The translations under genes were made by a program, and so were the position numbers. From the IMG/VR virus record IMGVR_UViG_3300005056_000227, positions 1 to 40,211 of that record: DNA of 40,211 bases, one strand, 5' to 3'. Under the pieces are notes generated by a model that saw only the letters and a list, made by a program, of their open reading frames with translations, did no database searches and was not told the DNA's origin. This document shows positions 24,856 through 31,762 of this stretch, one piece after another. Origin of the DNA: a virus. Position 1 is the stretch's first letter. Every line of letters starts with the position of its first letter.

Positions 24856-25302
24856 CTACCCGTTATTTGCTATAGTATAAAGACCTAAGCTGTTCCAAAT
24901 AACCTGCAAAGGGTCTACAGACATATCAACTGTACCTAGTTCAACGAATCCAAGACACTCCTTGTTTACGCCTGCATTGTTATAAATAATGCCCCACATT
25001 GCATCAACATCGTTACCGGCATCAGCTAACCATTCTGGGTTGACTGCACTATCGAATGTAATAACACCCGCAGCTTCAGTAATTAAAGTAGATAAAGCTC
25101 CAAGACTGATACCTCCACTAATATAGTTCCCAAGAACGCCAACTTGCGTAAAGTCTGCAAGCACAGGCACAGGTGTAGCCGCTACTGCTGGCACTGTTGT
25201 GTTATCACAAATAGCAAGAAACATAACATCTGCCCCTGCCCACGAACCATTTTGTATTTTCTCTAAACCTTTGTTGAAAATAGTTAAATCACCGACAGCC
25301 AT
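24856..25302 (-). CDS. Phage structural protein of the GYxxGG type
   Basis: A 148-residue protein starts MAVGDLTIFNKGLEKIQNG at ATG 25302 in a TAATG overlap with the previous stop; an upstream start at 25350 would overlap more. The order of an N-terminal helix, a short-lived FLAICDNT strand, LGNYISGGISLGAL, a VITFDSA strand and AMWGIIYNN then LGFVELGT matches a widespread family of small phage structural proteins encoded beside fibre or decoration genes. The precise place in the virion is unknown. Confidence 0.7.
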   Translation of the reverse strand: MAVGDLTIFNKGLEKIQNGSWAGADVMFLAICDNTTVPAVAATPVPVLADFTQVGVLGNYISGGISLGALSTLITEAAGVITFDSAVNPEWLADAGNDVDAMWGIIYNNAGVNKECLGFVELGTVDMSVDPLQVIWNSLGLYTIANNG

Positions 25303-25628
25303 TATATGCCTCCATATATTTCTAAATAAGTTCGATTTAGGGGTATCCATGAATGTACTCCCGCGTCTGAAATATGTATTGCGTAAAGAGGGCTTGAACC
25401 GTCTGTTAGAGTAGATTGACTTCTACCCAGTTGGTCTAACCCAAAATTTGCAGGGTCAACTGCACCCGTACCGAATTCATCATTTGATGCACCTGCTGTT
25501 GCTGATGTTGCTGCGCCTGCACTTTCCCAACTAGCAACAATTAATGATGCGCGCTCAACAACAACGCGGCGAGCAAATATACCCTTTATAAGGTTCACCC
25601 AGCTCCGATCATCTTTAAACTTACTCAT
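25302..25628 (-). CDS. Small structural-module protein, unknown
   Basis: A 108-residue protein follows the terminase gene by 23 bp. It has a basic N-terminal helix (WVNLIKGIFARRVVVERASLI), a serine/alanine-rich linker and a C-terminal beta part (LYAIHISDAGVHSWIPLNRT). It is coupled by TAATG to the next gene. No family is recognised. Confidence 0.6.
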   Translation of the reverse strand: MSKFKDDRSWVNLIKGIFARRVVVERASLIVASWESAGAATSATAGASNDEFGTGAVDPANFGLDQLGRSQSTLTDGSSPLYAIHISDAGVHSWIPLNRTYLEIYGGI

Positions 25629-25651
25629 AACCCACCCCCATAAAATTCAAT

Positions 25652-27247
25652 TTAGTTAATACGACTACCGCGCCCAAACATTTTCACACTACGCCGACCA
25701 CGTGTCGCTTCCGACATATAAACACCATCAGTATTTTCGATTGATTCGCCTGCAGGCGGTTGGCCGTCTTCTTCTGTTGCCATCCACGCCAGCAAACCCG
25801 CCACGGCAGTATCACCGTGCCTGGCTAAACCATCGCTACCTTTGTCACGGCCATCATCCATTCTCGGGCGACCTTTATCTAAAACAACCCGGCGGTGGTC
25901 GGCCACAATATCTTCTGACTTCGGAATAATAATCATCTTAGATTCAAAGGCAGATTTGTACTTTGGAAACGCGACCGAATACCATCCTGCTGTTGCCATT
26001 ACGCACTCGATCCGGATAGGCCCATACTTCTGCATGGCGGCTTCTGCTATCTGCTGGCCATTGCCGCGCGCATCAAATTTTCCATGATGAAACAACGGTA
26101 ATGCGTCGATAATTAAAAACACCATTAACTGCTGCACATCAAAAGGCACGTTACGCATTTCAAAAACAAAGCCGGTTTTCCATTTGTCTTTTTCAATTTC
26201 CTGCAATACCCATAAAGCAGAGAGATCGCCGCTGCGACCAAAGTCATCGCCAAACACCGAGCGCTTATCGGGCGGCAAGTTATCTAGCACCGGCTTCAAA
26301 TTATCGTTAAACCATTTCTCAGCTTTAACCAGGCGATTATCATCAAGCACGTCTTCATCTTTCAGCGCGTAATGCAGCACTGGAATAGAATCATCCATGC
26401 AACGCTCAATGAGTACTCGCGGCAAATAAACACCGCTGCCTTTACTGGCTATGCAAAACAACTCTTCGTTAGCACCGTCGCCATACTGTTTGACGATGTG
26501 CTCACGAAATTCTTTCTCGCCTTTTTTAGACCAGTCTTTTCCCTGGACCAGGCAAATGCGTTTATAAAAACCCTGCTCTAGCGCATTGTCAAATGTAACC
26601 TTGTGATGCGAGTAATCTAGCTTGCCCGCATCAATCTCGCGCAGCATCTGGTTAAAGGGATTGTCGTCACCGTTATGCGTACTAACCACGTCGACGCGAC
26701 CGCCCCAAATTAAGAATGCCAGTGCGGCTTTTAATAATTCGTTGAGATCATTATGAAAAGCAGCCTCATCAATTCGCGCATGACCTTGACGACCACGGAA
26801 GTTATGCGGGTTAGAACTTAGCGCCTCAATCTTGTGTCCGGATGACAACTTAATGCTGTACTTAACGATATCGCGGCGCTCGTTATCGATAACGGCATGC
26901 TCCATCGAAACATCAATGGCACTTACTACTATTGCAAAGGCTTTACAGAAAAACGCGCAATCACCTATAAACTCAGCGGCCATCGGCAGGTTATAGCCAA
27001 CGTAAAACTGATCCATGCCCTCCTGCTCAGCTGCTTCCAGCACAGCCTCACATGCCATGCCACCCCAACTCCAGCCAATGCGTCGTGACTTCTCGCCGAA
27101 ACGCACTGGCGATTTGTCCTGATGCCAGGCAATCTGATATGGCAATAAAATATTGGGTACTTCAGCTGCGCTTAAGTTTTTGGTTTCACGCTCTGACTGA
27201 ATCTCGTCGACCAGTTCAAGATAGTCGCCGCGCTGCTTGTCATCCAT
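25652..27247 (-). CDS. Large terminase subunit, Mu gp28-like
   Basis: A 531-residue packaging ATPase-nuclease. A modified Walker A region GEKSRRIGWS lies at 51-60, Walker B-like ARIDEAAF at 157-164, and the nuclease acidic motif VFGDDFGRSGD at 331-341 with a further DGRDKGSDGLARHGD near 480. The GEKSRRIGWS form is typical of Mu gp28-type terminases, which package by cutting in flanking host DNA. It overlaps the gp27-like gene by eight bases. Confidence 0.9.
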   Translation of the reverse strand: MDDKQRGDYLELVDEIQSERETKNLSAAEVPNILLPYQIAWHQDKSPVRFGEKSRRIGWSWGGMACEAVLEAAEQEGMDQFYVGYNLPMAAEFIGDCAFFCKAFAIVVSAIDVSMEHAVIDNERRDIVKYSIKLSSGHKIEALSSNPHNFRGRQGHARIDEAAFHNDLNELLKAALAFLIWGGRVDVVSTHNGDDNPFNQMLREIDAGKLDYSHHKVTFDNALEQGFYKRICLVQGKDWSKKGEKEFREHIVKQYGDGANEELFCIASKGSGVYLPRVLIERCMDDSIPVLHYALKDEDVLDDNRLVKAEKWFNDNLKPVLDNLPPDKRSVFGDDFGRSGDLSALWVLQEIEKDKWKTGFVFEMRNVPFDVQQLMVFLIIDALPLFHHGKFDARGNGQQIAEAAMQKYGPIRIECVMATAGWYSVAFPKYKSAFESKMIIIPKSEDIVADHRRVVLDKGRPRMDDGRDKGSDGLARHGDTAVAGLLAWMATEEDGQPPAGESIENTDGVYMSEATRGRRSVKMFGRGSRIN

Positions 27248-27779
27248 TGAGATTCACCCCAAGTATCTGCGCACGGATCTGGTTGGCCACATCTTTCGTC
27301 AGGCCACCTTTTTTACCCAGGCTGTCTACTTTATCGGCAACCTCTTTTAAATTGTCATGAACCTCTGCAGCCCACTTCTTCTGATTAACCGATGCCCGTG
27401 CTAGCCGCGCAACAGTCAGCCCGATCTTATGAATATTCTTGTCGCCGTCCTCCATGTCCATTAACACATCGAAGGTCTTGGTTTGCACCATACGCAGTAA
27501 TGCCTCACTCATAGCGCCAGCATCATCTTCCGAGCCATCGCTAATAGCTTTCGCCTGTTCGGTGGCGACTCGCAATTTTTCCAGCTTTTCTTCAAACTCC
27601 TGACCATGACGATGAATCGCAGAACGCGACACCTTAATTTCAAGATCAAGCGCCTGCAATTTATCCGTCAGCCACGCTTCAAGGCCATCGTAATTCGCAA
27701 AGCCCTGCGACACGAGCTTAGAATTCAACTCGCGGCGTAAAGCTTCAGGTAATTTCAAAATAGATGATCTGCGTGGCAT
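27240..27779 (-). CDS. Mu gp27-like packaging protein (DUF3486)
   Basis: A 179-residue protein has the DUF3486 features: PRRSSILKLPEALRRELNSKL at the start, an HTH-like GFANYDGLEAWL followed by VSRSAIHRHGQEFEEKL, and a C-terminal helical part. In Mu-like phages this gene stands just before the large terminase and is thought to act as the small subunit or a DNA-recognition factor. Order and eight-base overlap agree. Confidence 0.85.
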   Translation of the reverse strand: MPRRSSILKLPEALRRELNSKLVSQGFANYDGLEAWLTDKLQALDLEIKVSRSAIHRHGQEFEEKLEKLRVATEQAKAISDGSEDDAGAMSEALLRMVQTKTFDVLMDMEDGDKNIHKIGLTVARLARASVNQKKWAAEVHDNLKEVADKVDSLGKKGGLTKDVANQIRAQILGVNLNG

Positions 27780-27787
27780 AACAACGA

Positions 27788-28099
27788 TTAACTAAAGTCT
27801 TCAGGTTTCGAGATACCGTTATCAGTCGCATCTGGGCTTTCCAGAAAATCGACACCGTCCGGTAATAAGCGACCCAGCCAGTGACTTAGTTCATGCGTCA
27901 CTTCTATAAACTTTTTATCTTCCAGATATTGCATCGCTTTGCGAACGTCCTGCAGTGATGCGTCTAAATCTACATCGACTAAAACCTGTTTGATCAGCCC
28001 TTCGCCCAGCGGGTTTGGCCTGCTTGCGTCCAATACTTTTAACAAACGGTATCGAATCATTTTCTGGCGCGCATGTTTTACTCGTTCATGTTCACTCAT
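27788..28099 (-). CDS. Mu gp26-like packaging-module protein
   Basis: A 103-residue protein with a winged-helix-like pattern: IRYRLLKVLDASRPNPLGEGLI, ASLQDVRKAMQYLEDKKFIEV and a C-terminal tail. It matches the small protein family found between DUF2730 and gp27 genes in Mu-like prophages. It starts by ATGA overlap with its upstream neighbour and precedes the gp27-like gene by eight bases. A DNA-binding role in packaging is inferred. Confidence 0.75.
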   Translation of the reverse strand: MSEHERVKHARQKMIRYRLLKVLDASRPNPLGEGLIKQVLVDVDLDASLQDVRKAMQYLEDKKFIEVTHELSHWLGRLLPDGVDFLESPDATDNGISKPEDFS

Positions 28100-28443
28100 G
28101 TTTTTATTCTCTCCAATAATTGATTAAGAGTCCCTTTGACCGTTATCATGTTCTCGGTGATTTTGTCTTGCTTTGCATCAATAGAATTACTAAACCGAAT
28201 CCAGTCATCCCTTGCCACATACTTTTCTGGCAGGGTTGCCTGAAATTTTAAAAAGTCTTTTTCAATGCGTTGCCACTCCGTGTTGTTTTTTTCTATCCCT
28301 GCGCTCAATAGTCTAAATTTCTCATCAGCGTGTCTCTGCTGCGCTGCAAGCATGACTCTTACTGCCAACAAAACAACTGCGCTGAACGCTGCCAGCATGG
28401 CTACCAACACACCAACCATTTGCCAATTAATTACATCCCCCAT
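28096..28443 (-). CDS. Membrane-anchored coiled-coil protein (DUF2730-like)
   Basis: A 115-residue protein has one N-terminal membrane span (VGVLVAMLAAFSAVVLLAV) followed by a long charged helical region. ATG at 28443 in a TGATG overlap with the zinc-finger gene is preferred over GTG at 28452. Mu-like phages have a DUF2730 protein at this place. The topology (N-terminal anchor, periplasmic coiled coil) is that of an inner-membrane spanin, and no other Rz-like gene is seen, so a role in lysis is possible. Confidence 0.75.
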   Translation of the reverse strand: MGDVINWQMVGVLVAMLAAFSAVVLLAVRVMLAAQQRHADEKFRLLSAGIEKNNTEWQRIEKDFLKFQATLPEKYVARDDWIRFSNSIDAKQDKITENMITVKGTLNQLLERIKT

Positions 28444-28688
28444 CAACAACACCCATTTATTTGTTTTTCTTTCAACTCAAAATCTTCCTGACAGTACACG
28501 CAACGCACAGCGTCCGGGTAAGCCTTTAATCGTTTTTTGGGTACAACGTCTTCACAATCAAGGCAGCATCGGTTGCCCTCGATAATCAGTGGTGATTCAG
28601 TTTGCCTGGCACTTTCTTGCTGATTTCGTAACGCCAGCTCACTGTTACGCATCTCGGTTTCTGTTGCCCGATCTAAAACATCCGTCAT
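28443..28688 (-). CDS. TraR/DksA-type zinc finger protein
   Basis: An 81-residue protein has an N-terminal helix and a four-cysteine zinc finger, C42-x2-C45 and C63-x2-C66, as in TraR and DksA. Such proteins enter the secondary channel of RNA polymerase and alter promoter choice. Mu-like phages commonly carry one between lysis and packaging genes, as here. An extra C41 and a CC at the C-terminus are present. Confidence 0.85.
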   Translation of the reverse strand: MTDVLDRATETEMRNSELALRNQQESARQTESPLIIEGNRCCLDCEDVVPKKRLKAYPDAVRCVYCQEDFELKEKQINGCC

Positions 28689-28690
28689 AC

Positions 28691-29263
28691 TTATCCTGAA
28701 ACTTTCCCTTTAATTCGATGTGCAAGGGCCGACACGATACCAAGCGCCGGGGCATTGCCATTTACTGCCTGCTTATCTTTACTGCGCGCACTAATTTGAA
28801 TACCAAGCACGCCAAGACCAACAGACCACATCATGCCGAGCGCCGAAAATGAGTTAATGATTAAACTAGCTTCTTTTGGTGTTTTAATAATTGCGTAAAT
28901 AATAGCGAACATCATCGCACCCCAGCTGAAAGCCATTATGTAACCAAATGTAGGCCGCCAGTATGATTTAAATTTATCGTCGCTCTGAACTTCAACACGC
29001 ATGGTGGCGTTGATCGTTTCTAGCTGTTTGGATTCTTCTTGATATTGCGCGATGATAACTGGCTGCATAGCCTGGGTTAACTTTAGTTGTAGCTCAGGAT
29101 CATTTTCTATCCTGTCCAGCGCAACTTGCTGGTCACTTTCACCCGTAATAACACTGGCAACATCAACAACCTTCTGCGCCATGTCGGCTTCATCATCACC
29201 ACCAAACCAGCGCAGCACATCAGGCACAAATTTAGCCAGAGCTATGGCAACGGTTATAGACAT
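28691..29263 (-). CDS. 3TM-type holin-like protein
   Basis: A 190-residue protein starts with a hydrophobic amphipathic helix (ITVAIALAKFVPDVLRWFGG) and has two clear membrane spans near residues 105-130 (YWRPTFGYIMAFSWGAMMFA) and 135-155 (INSFSALGMMWSVGLGVLG). The WRPTFGY turn is typical of the 3TM holin family. It overlaps the endolysin gene by TGATG, so lysis genes are translated together. It would form membrane pores at the end of infection. Confidence 0.85.
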   Translation of the reverse strand: MSITVAIALAKFVPDVLRWFGGDDEADMAQKVVDVASVITGESDQQVALDRIENDPELQLKLTQAMQPVIIAQYQEESKQLETINATMRVEVQSDDKFKSYWRPTFGYIMAFSWGAMMFAIIYAIIKTPKEASLIINSFSALGMMWSVGLGVLGIQISARSKDKQAVNGNAPALGIVSALAHRIKGKVSG

Positions 29264-29763
29264 CAGCTGCCGCTCGTTAATGATTCGATAGTGTGTAAAC
29301 CATGCTCGTATTTCGTAAAGACTTTACCAACACGAGGGCGAAATTTATAAGCGGTTAACACTTCACCGCGAGGCTGCTCATCTTCTTCAGCAATAGAGCC
29401 ATGACACCAGCGACCAAACTCATGAATAAGCTGATCGTACGGCAAGCCTAAATCAATAGCGGCTTCACACAGTTCAAGTGGCGTTACTTCAACAGGAACA
29501 ACATCACCCGCAAGGCATTCGATGTGCTGTGAGCCATCACCACTGCCGACCAGTCGGTTAACCTCTAACGGTCGATAACCAGATACAATATTTAGCGGGC
29601 CGCAAACATCACGCAAGGGCTGTGCGAATGTTTCGCAATAACGCTGTAATCGTTTAAATTGAAGCGACCCTTCTTCGACAACAATTTCAACCCCATGACG
29701 GATCGCGGTTTCCGAAAAAGTAAACTCGTCGAGGTAAAAGTTTTTTGTTAAGTTGATACGCAT
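29263..29763 (-). CDS. Endolysin, M15-family peptidase
   Basis: A 166-residue zinc D,D- or L,D-endopeptidase-type endolysin. The metal site is SQHIECLAGDV near residues 77-87 (H79 and D86), with a catalytic-type E in LIHEFGRW near 115 and a second H in WCHGSIAE near 120. The usual glycine of SxHxxGxAxD is replaced by cysteine. The start ATG at 29763 is the only in-frame one, because a TAA lies four codons upstream. It sits in an RNA hairpin with only a weak ribosome-binding sequence, so translation may be controlled. It is the first gene of the late operon. Confidence 0.87.
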   Translation of the reverse strand: MRINLTKNFYLDEFTFSETAIRHGVEIVVEEGSLQFKRLQRYCETFAQPLRDVCGPLNIVSGYRPLEVNRLVGSGDGSQHIECLAGDVVPVEVTPLELCEAAIDLGLPYDQLIHEFGRWCHGSIAEEDEQPRGEVLTAYKFRPRVGKVFTKYEHGLHTIESLTSGS

Positions 29764-29788
29764 GCGGCCATCTTAGAGATGACCGCAT
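29762..29788 (-). promoter_or_regulatory. RNA hairpin covering the endolysin start codon
   Basis: On the - strand ATGCGGTCATC (29788-29778), loop TCTAA, and GATGGCCGCAT (29772-29762) form an 11-bp stem with one wobble pair. Two of the three bases of the start codon are in the stem. No Shine-Dalgarno sequence lies outside it. Confidence 0.6.
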
Positions 29789-29794
29789 GGTTGA

Positions 29795-29820
29795 TACATT
29801 AAAGCGCTTTAATAAAGCGC
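29795..29820 (-). promoter_or_regulatory. Late palindrome upstream of the lysis operon
   Basis: ATTAAAGCGCTTTAAT (29798-29813) is the same 16-bp palindrome as at 18519; 21 bases match exactly. A second AAAGCGC arm follows, so GCGCTTT-AAT-AAAGCGC also pairs (29804-29820). It is about 32 bp before the endolysin start, where Mu has Plys. It could also stop the lipoprotein transcript, because three T follow the second hairpin on the - strand. Confidence 0.6.
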
Positions 29821-29844
29821 GGAGAGGTTAAAGGCTTTTCTTTA

Positions 29845-30189
29845 TTATTTGCATTGACCACTATAAGTCACAATGCCATCTATTTCATTAACCTTTTCGT
29901 AACTATAACCATTCATACAAATTCTTTGCCTCGCTAGCTCAGTGGCAATCAAATTTGCATGCCACTTTTCAATAGTCATACTTGGCGGTATATCTTTTGG
30001 CAGCTTAGTCCAGCCAGAAGCACCAAAAGATTTAGCACCATCAGGCGCCACTTTGGGTGAAATTATTATTGTAGAGTACAAAGGCTCCATATATTGAGCC
30101 TGATCCTGTGTCCGCACCTGCAAAGCACTGTAATCAGGATAAGCAACACAGCCAGATAACAGCGCACATAATATAACAATCTTTTTCAT
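29845..30189 (-). CDS. Small lipoprotein, possible superinfection-exclusion factor
   Basis: A 114-residue protein has a short signal peptide with a lipobox (LLSGC, C14) and valine at +2, which predicts an outer-membrane lipoprotein. The mature part ends with two cysteines (RICMNGYSYEK and SGQCK) that could pair. It follows the repressor and the HTH gene on the same strand with small gaps, so it could be made in the lysogen. Prophage lipoproteins often block superinfecting phages. It lacks the proline-rich form of an outer-membrane spanin. Confidence 0.75.
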   Translation of the reverse strand: MKKIVILCALLSGCVAYPDYSALQVRTQDQAQYMEPLYSTIIISPKVAPDGAKSFGASGWTKLPKDIPPSMTIEKWHANLIATELARQRICMNGYSYEKVNEIDGIVTYSGQCK

Positions 30190-30204
30190 AATATAATTCC
30201 TGAT

Positions 30205-30573
30205 TTAGTCTGACCGTAGAACTGTGCGCCAATAACAAACACATGTCTCACTGCAAGGCAGCGGCATTAAAGCTAGCGCCTCATCAATGGAAAAAACCCT
30301 TCCTGCATATTTAACACATTGCGATCCAATCCGTGGGTCCACACCTTTTGTTTTAATATTTCGCTCGACAGTCTGAGTACTATAGCCAACTTCTTTCGCT
30401 ATTGCTTTTACATCAAACCCCTTGTTATGCAATTCAACAATTTTCAGAGCAGGCGGCCACGGCTTCCCTTTAGATATTTCTACACCAACAATAACACTAA
30501 GTTTTTCAGAATCTTTATAACTAACTAATTCTTCAGCCCATTTCTGCTTATAACCCCGGTCTATATCTTTCAT
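30205..30573 (-). CDS. HTH protein downstream of the repressor
   Basis: A 122-residue protein has a helix-turn-helix near residues 47-70 (HNKGFDVKAIAKEVGYSTQT) of the resolvase/LuxR-like type and a cysteine-rich end (PCSETCVCYWRT). The gene is 41 bp after the repressor gene on the same strand, so it is probably part of the lysogenic transcript. The cysteine cluster could bind metal or be redox-sensitive; this is inference. No precise family is recognised. Confidence 0.7.
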   Translation of the reverse strand: MKDIDRGYKQKWAEELVSYKDSEKLSVIVGVEISKGKPWPPALKIVELHNKGFDVKAIAKEVGYSTQTVERNIKTKGVDPRIGSQCVKYAGRVFSIDEALALMPLPCSETCVCYWRTVLRSD

Positions 30574-30614
30574 ATTATAACTTCCATTGTCAGGATAAAA
30601 TTTACATTAAAGTT

Positions 30615-31073
30615 TCACGTCTTACGATCGTAAATATCAGGCAATTGCTCCACCATATCAAAAAGCAACTCTATTTGATCATCAGTTAGTCGCACCAAGC
30701 ACGCAAAGTCTCTTATCGGTCCAATCTTCAACGGATCCGTTGGCTGTATCTTCCGCTTAGTCAAAATAGCGAATACTCGCGCCGTTACTTCACGAATCAC
30801 TTTTTCATCTATAACCGAATATTTCTGCCTTTCTTCGCCAACACCGGAATCAAGCGAAGCCTGTTTGCGCCCAGTAATAATATAATCCAAAAATACGCCT
30901 TCACGCAAAGCGACATCGACGCATTCAGCATAGGGCACAGACCCTCTTGTTCGCCATGCGCTAACAGTGGTCCTTCCCACGTCGAGCTTCTTAGCAAGCT
31001 CAGAATCATTCTTACAATCAAGTATTTCGCTTAGCCGATTAAGCACTGCGCCAGCATCAACAATATTATTCAC
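30615..31073 (-). CDS. CI-type phage repressor, no LexA-like peptidase domain
   Basis: A 152-residue protein starts at GTG 31073, chosen because CI-type repressors begin about 12 residues before this HTH and GGGG lies about ten bases upstream; ATG at 31106 is an alternative with no ribosome-binding site. The HTH is DSELAKKLDVGRTTVSAWRT followed by GSVPYAECVDVALREG and LDYIITG, as in the phage CI N-terminal family. The rest has no Ser-Lys peptidase motifs, so RecA-driven self-cleavage is unlikely. It would repress the early promoter beside it. Confidence 0.85.
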   Translation of the reverse strand: MNNIVDAGAVLNRLSEILDCKNDSELAKKLDVGRTTVSAWRTRGSVPYAECVDVALREGVFLDYIITGRKQASLDSGVGEERQKYSVIDEKVIREVTARVFAILTKRKIQPTDPLKIGPIRDFACLVRLTDDQIELLFDMVEQLPDIYDRKT

Positions 31074-31082
31074 AAAATGTAA
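31069..31082. promoter_or_regulatory. Operator-like site O1
   Basis: TTCACAAAATGTAA overlaps the repressor start codon (31073-31071). It matches the reverse complement of O2 at 13 of 14 positions. Likely a repressor site for self-control. Confidence 0.55.
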
Positions 31083-31091
31083 CCCCAATGG

Positions 31092-31120
31092 TTGACATGT
31101 CCACATATTGCGTCTATATT
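31092..31120 (+). promoter_or_regulatory. Early promoter (perfect sigma-70 spacing)
   Basis: TTGACA (31092-31097), a 17-bp spacer and TATATT (31115-31120) form a near-perfect vegetative promoter pointing to the early genes. Its -10 touches operator O2, so repressor bound there would block transcription. Confidence 0.8.
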
Positions 31121-31133
31121 TACATTATGTGAA
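31120..31133. promoter_or_regulatory. Operator-like site O2
   Basis: TTACATTATGTGAA is itself nearly palindromic and is an inverted copy of O1 (13 of 14). It starts at the last base of the early -10 element and covers the expected transcription start. Confidence 0.6.
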
Positions 31134-31165
31134 ACAAACATTCAATAGAGATAACAGTATAACTG

Positions 31166-31414
31166 ATGAAAGGTATCAAACATACACACACACCCGGAGC
31201 CGAACTGCATCGTGCAGTCAAAGCTGGCTTCATGTTTCGCGGCACAACTTTAGCTAGTTGGTGCCGCACCAATAAAGTCTTTGCAAGCAATGCTCGTCAG
31301 GCGTTACTGGGTAGCTGGGCAGGCCCCAAAGCAAGAAAACTTGTAAACAAGCTCATCGCGGACTCTCAAGCTGAAAAATTACTTAACACAAAAAAGGACG
31401 CCGCCAGTGTTTGA
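31166..31414 (+). CDS. Ner-like early regulator
   Basis: An 82-residue protein is first in the early transcript. The part RGTTLASWCRTNKVFASNAR followed by QALLGSWAGPKARKLVNKLI has the layout of Ner-type DNA-binding proteins (RGTSLxxLxxxxxx...LxxPWPxGExIIAxAL). Ner in Mu turns down early and repressor promoters. Position directly behind the early promoter supports this. Confidence 0.65.
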   Translation: MKGIKHTHTPGAELHRAVKAGFMFRGTTLASWCRTNKVFASNARQALLGSWAGPKARKLVNKLIADSQAEKLLNTKKDAASV

Positions 31415-31715
31415 AGAAAAACACCGTATCGAATCCGTACAGCGCGCATTCAAAGCGCAGATGTGCCTCGCAGGTCATGAGATGGAAGGGCTTGCCCCTT
31501 CGCAAATTGCGAAAGCAACACACATGTCCGCTACGCAGACCACGCGCACGATGGCAAATCTTGAGATTGCCGGTATCGCCGAAAAAATTACCAGTAACGA
31601 CCGCTGGCGCTTGGCGCCACGCATCGTACAGATAGCCATCGCACACACCAACGCAATGGATAAAGCCGACAAAAAACTCAGTGAAACAAAGAACAGATAC
31701 AGCCGAGAAGTTTAA
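31407..31715 (+). CDS. Winged-helix DNA-binding protein
   Basis: A 102-residue protein starts at GTG 31407 with AGGAC upstream and overlaps the previous gene by eight bases. A winged HTH lies near residues 20-65: LAGHEMEGLAPSQIAKATHM, then SATQTTRTMANLEIAGIAEK and a wing NDRWRLAP. This is the MarR/IclR-type fold. It is probably an early regulator; target unknown. Confidence 0.75.
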   Translation: MFEEKHRIESVQRAFKAQMCLAGHEMEGLAPSQIAKATHMSATQTTRTMANLEIAGIAEKITSNDRWRLAPRIVQIAIAHTNAMDKADKKLSETKNRYSREV

Positions 31716-31762
31716 TTAACCCAAAACGACGAAGGTTGTCGTTTGGAGCTACGGAGAAATAT

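Noticed and set aside
21856-25628. Diversity-generating retroelement acting on the surface genes
   Set aside because: No reverse transcriptase and no template/variable repeat pair were seen.
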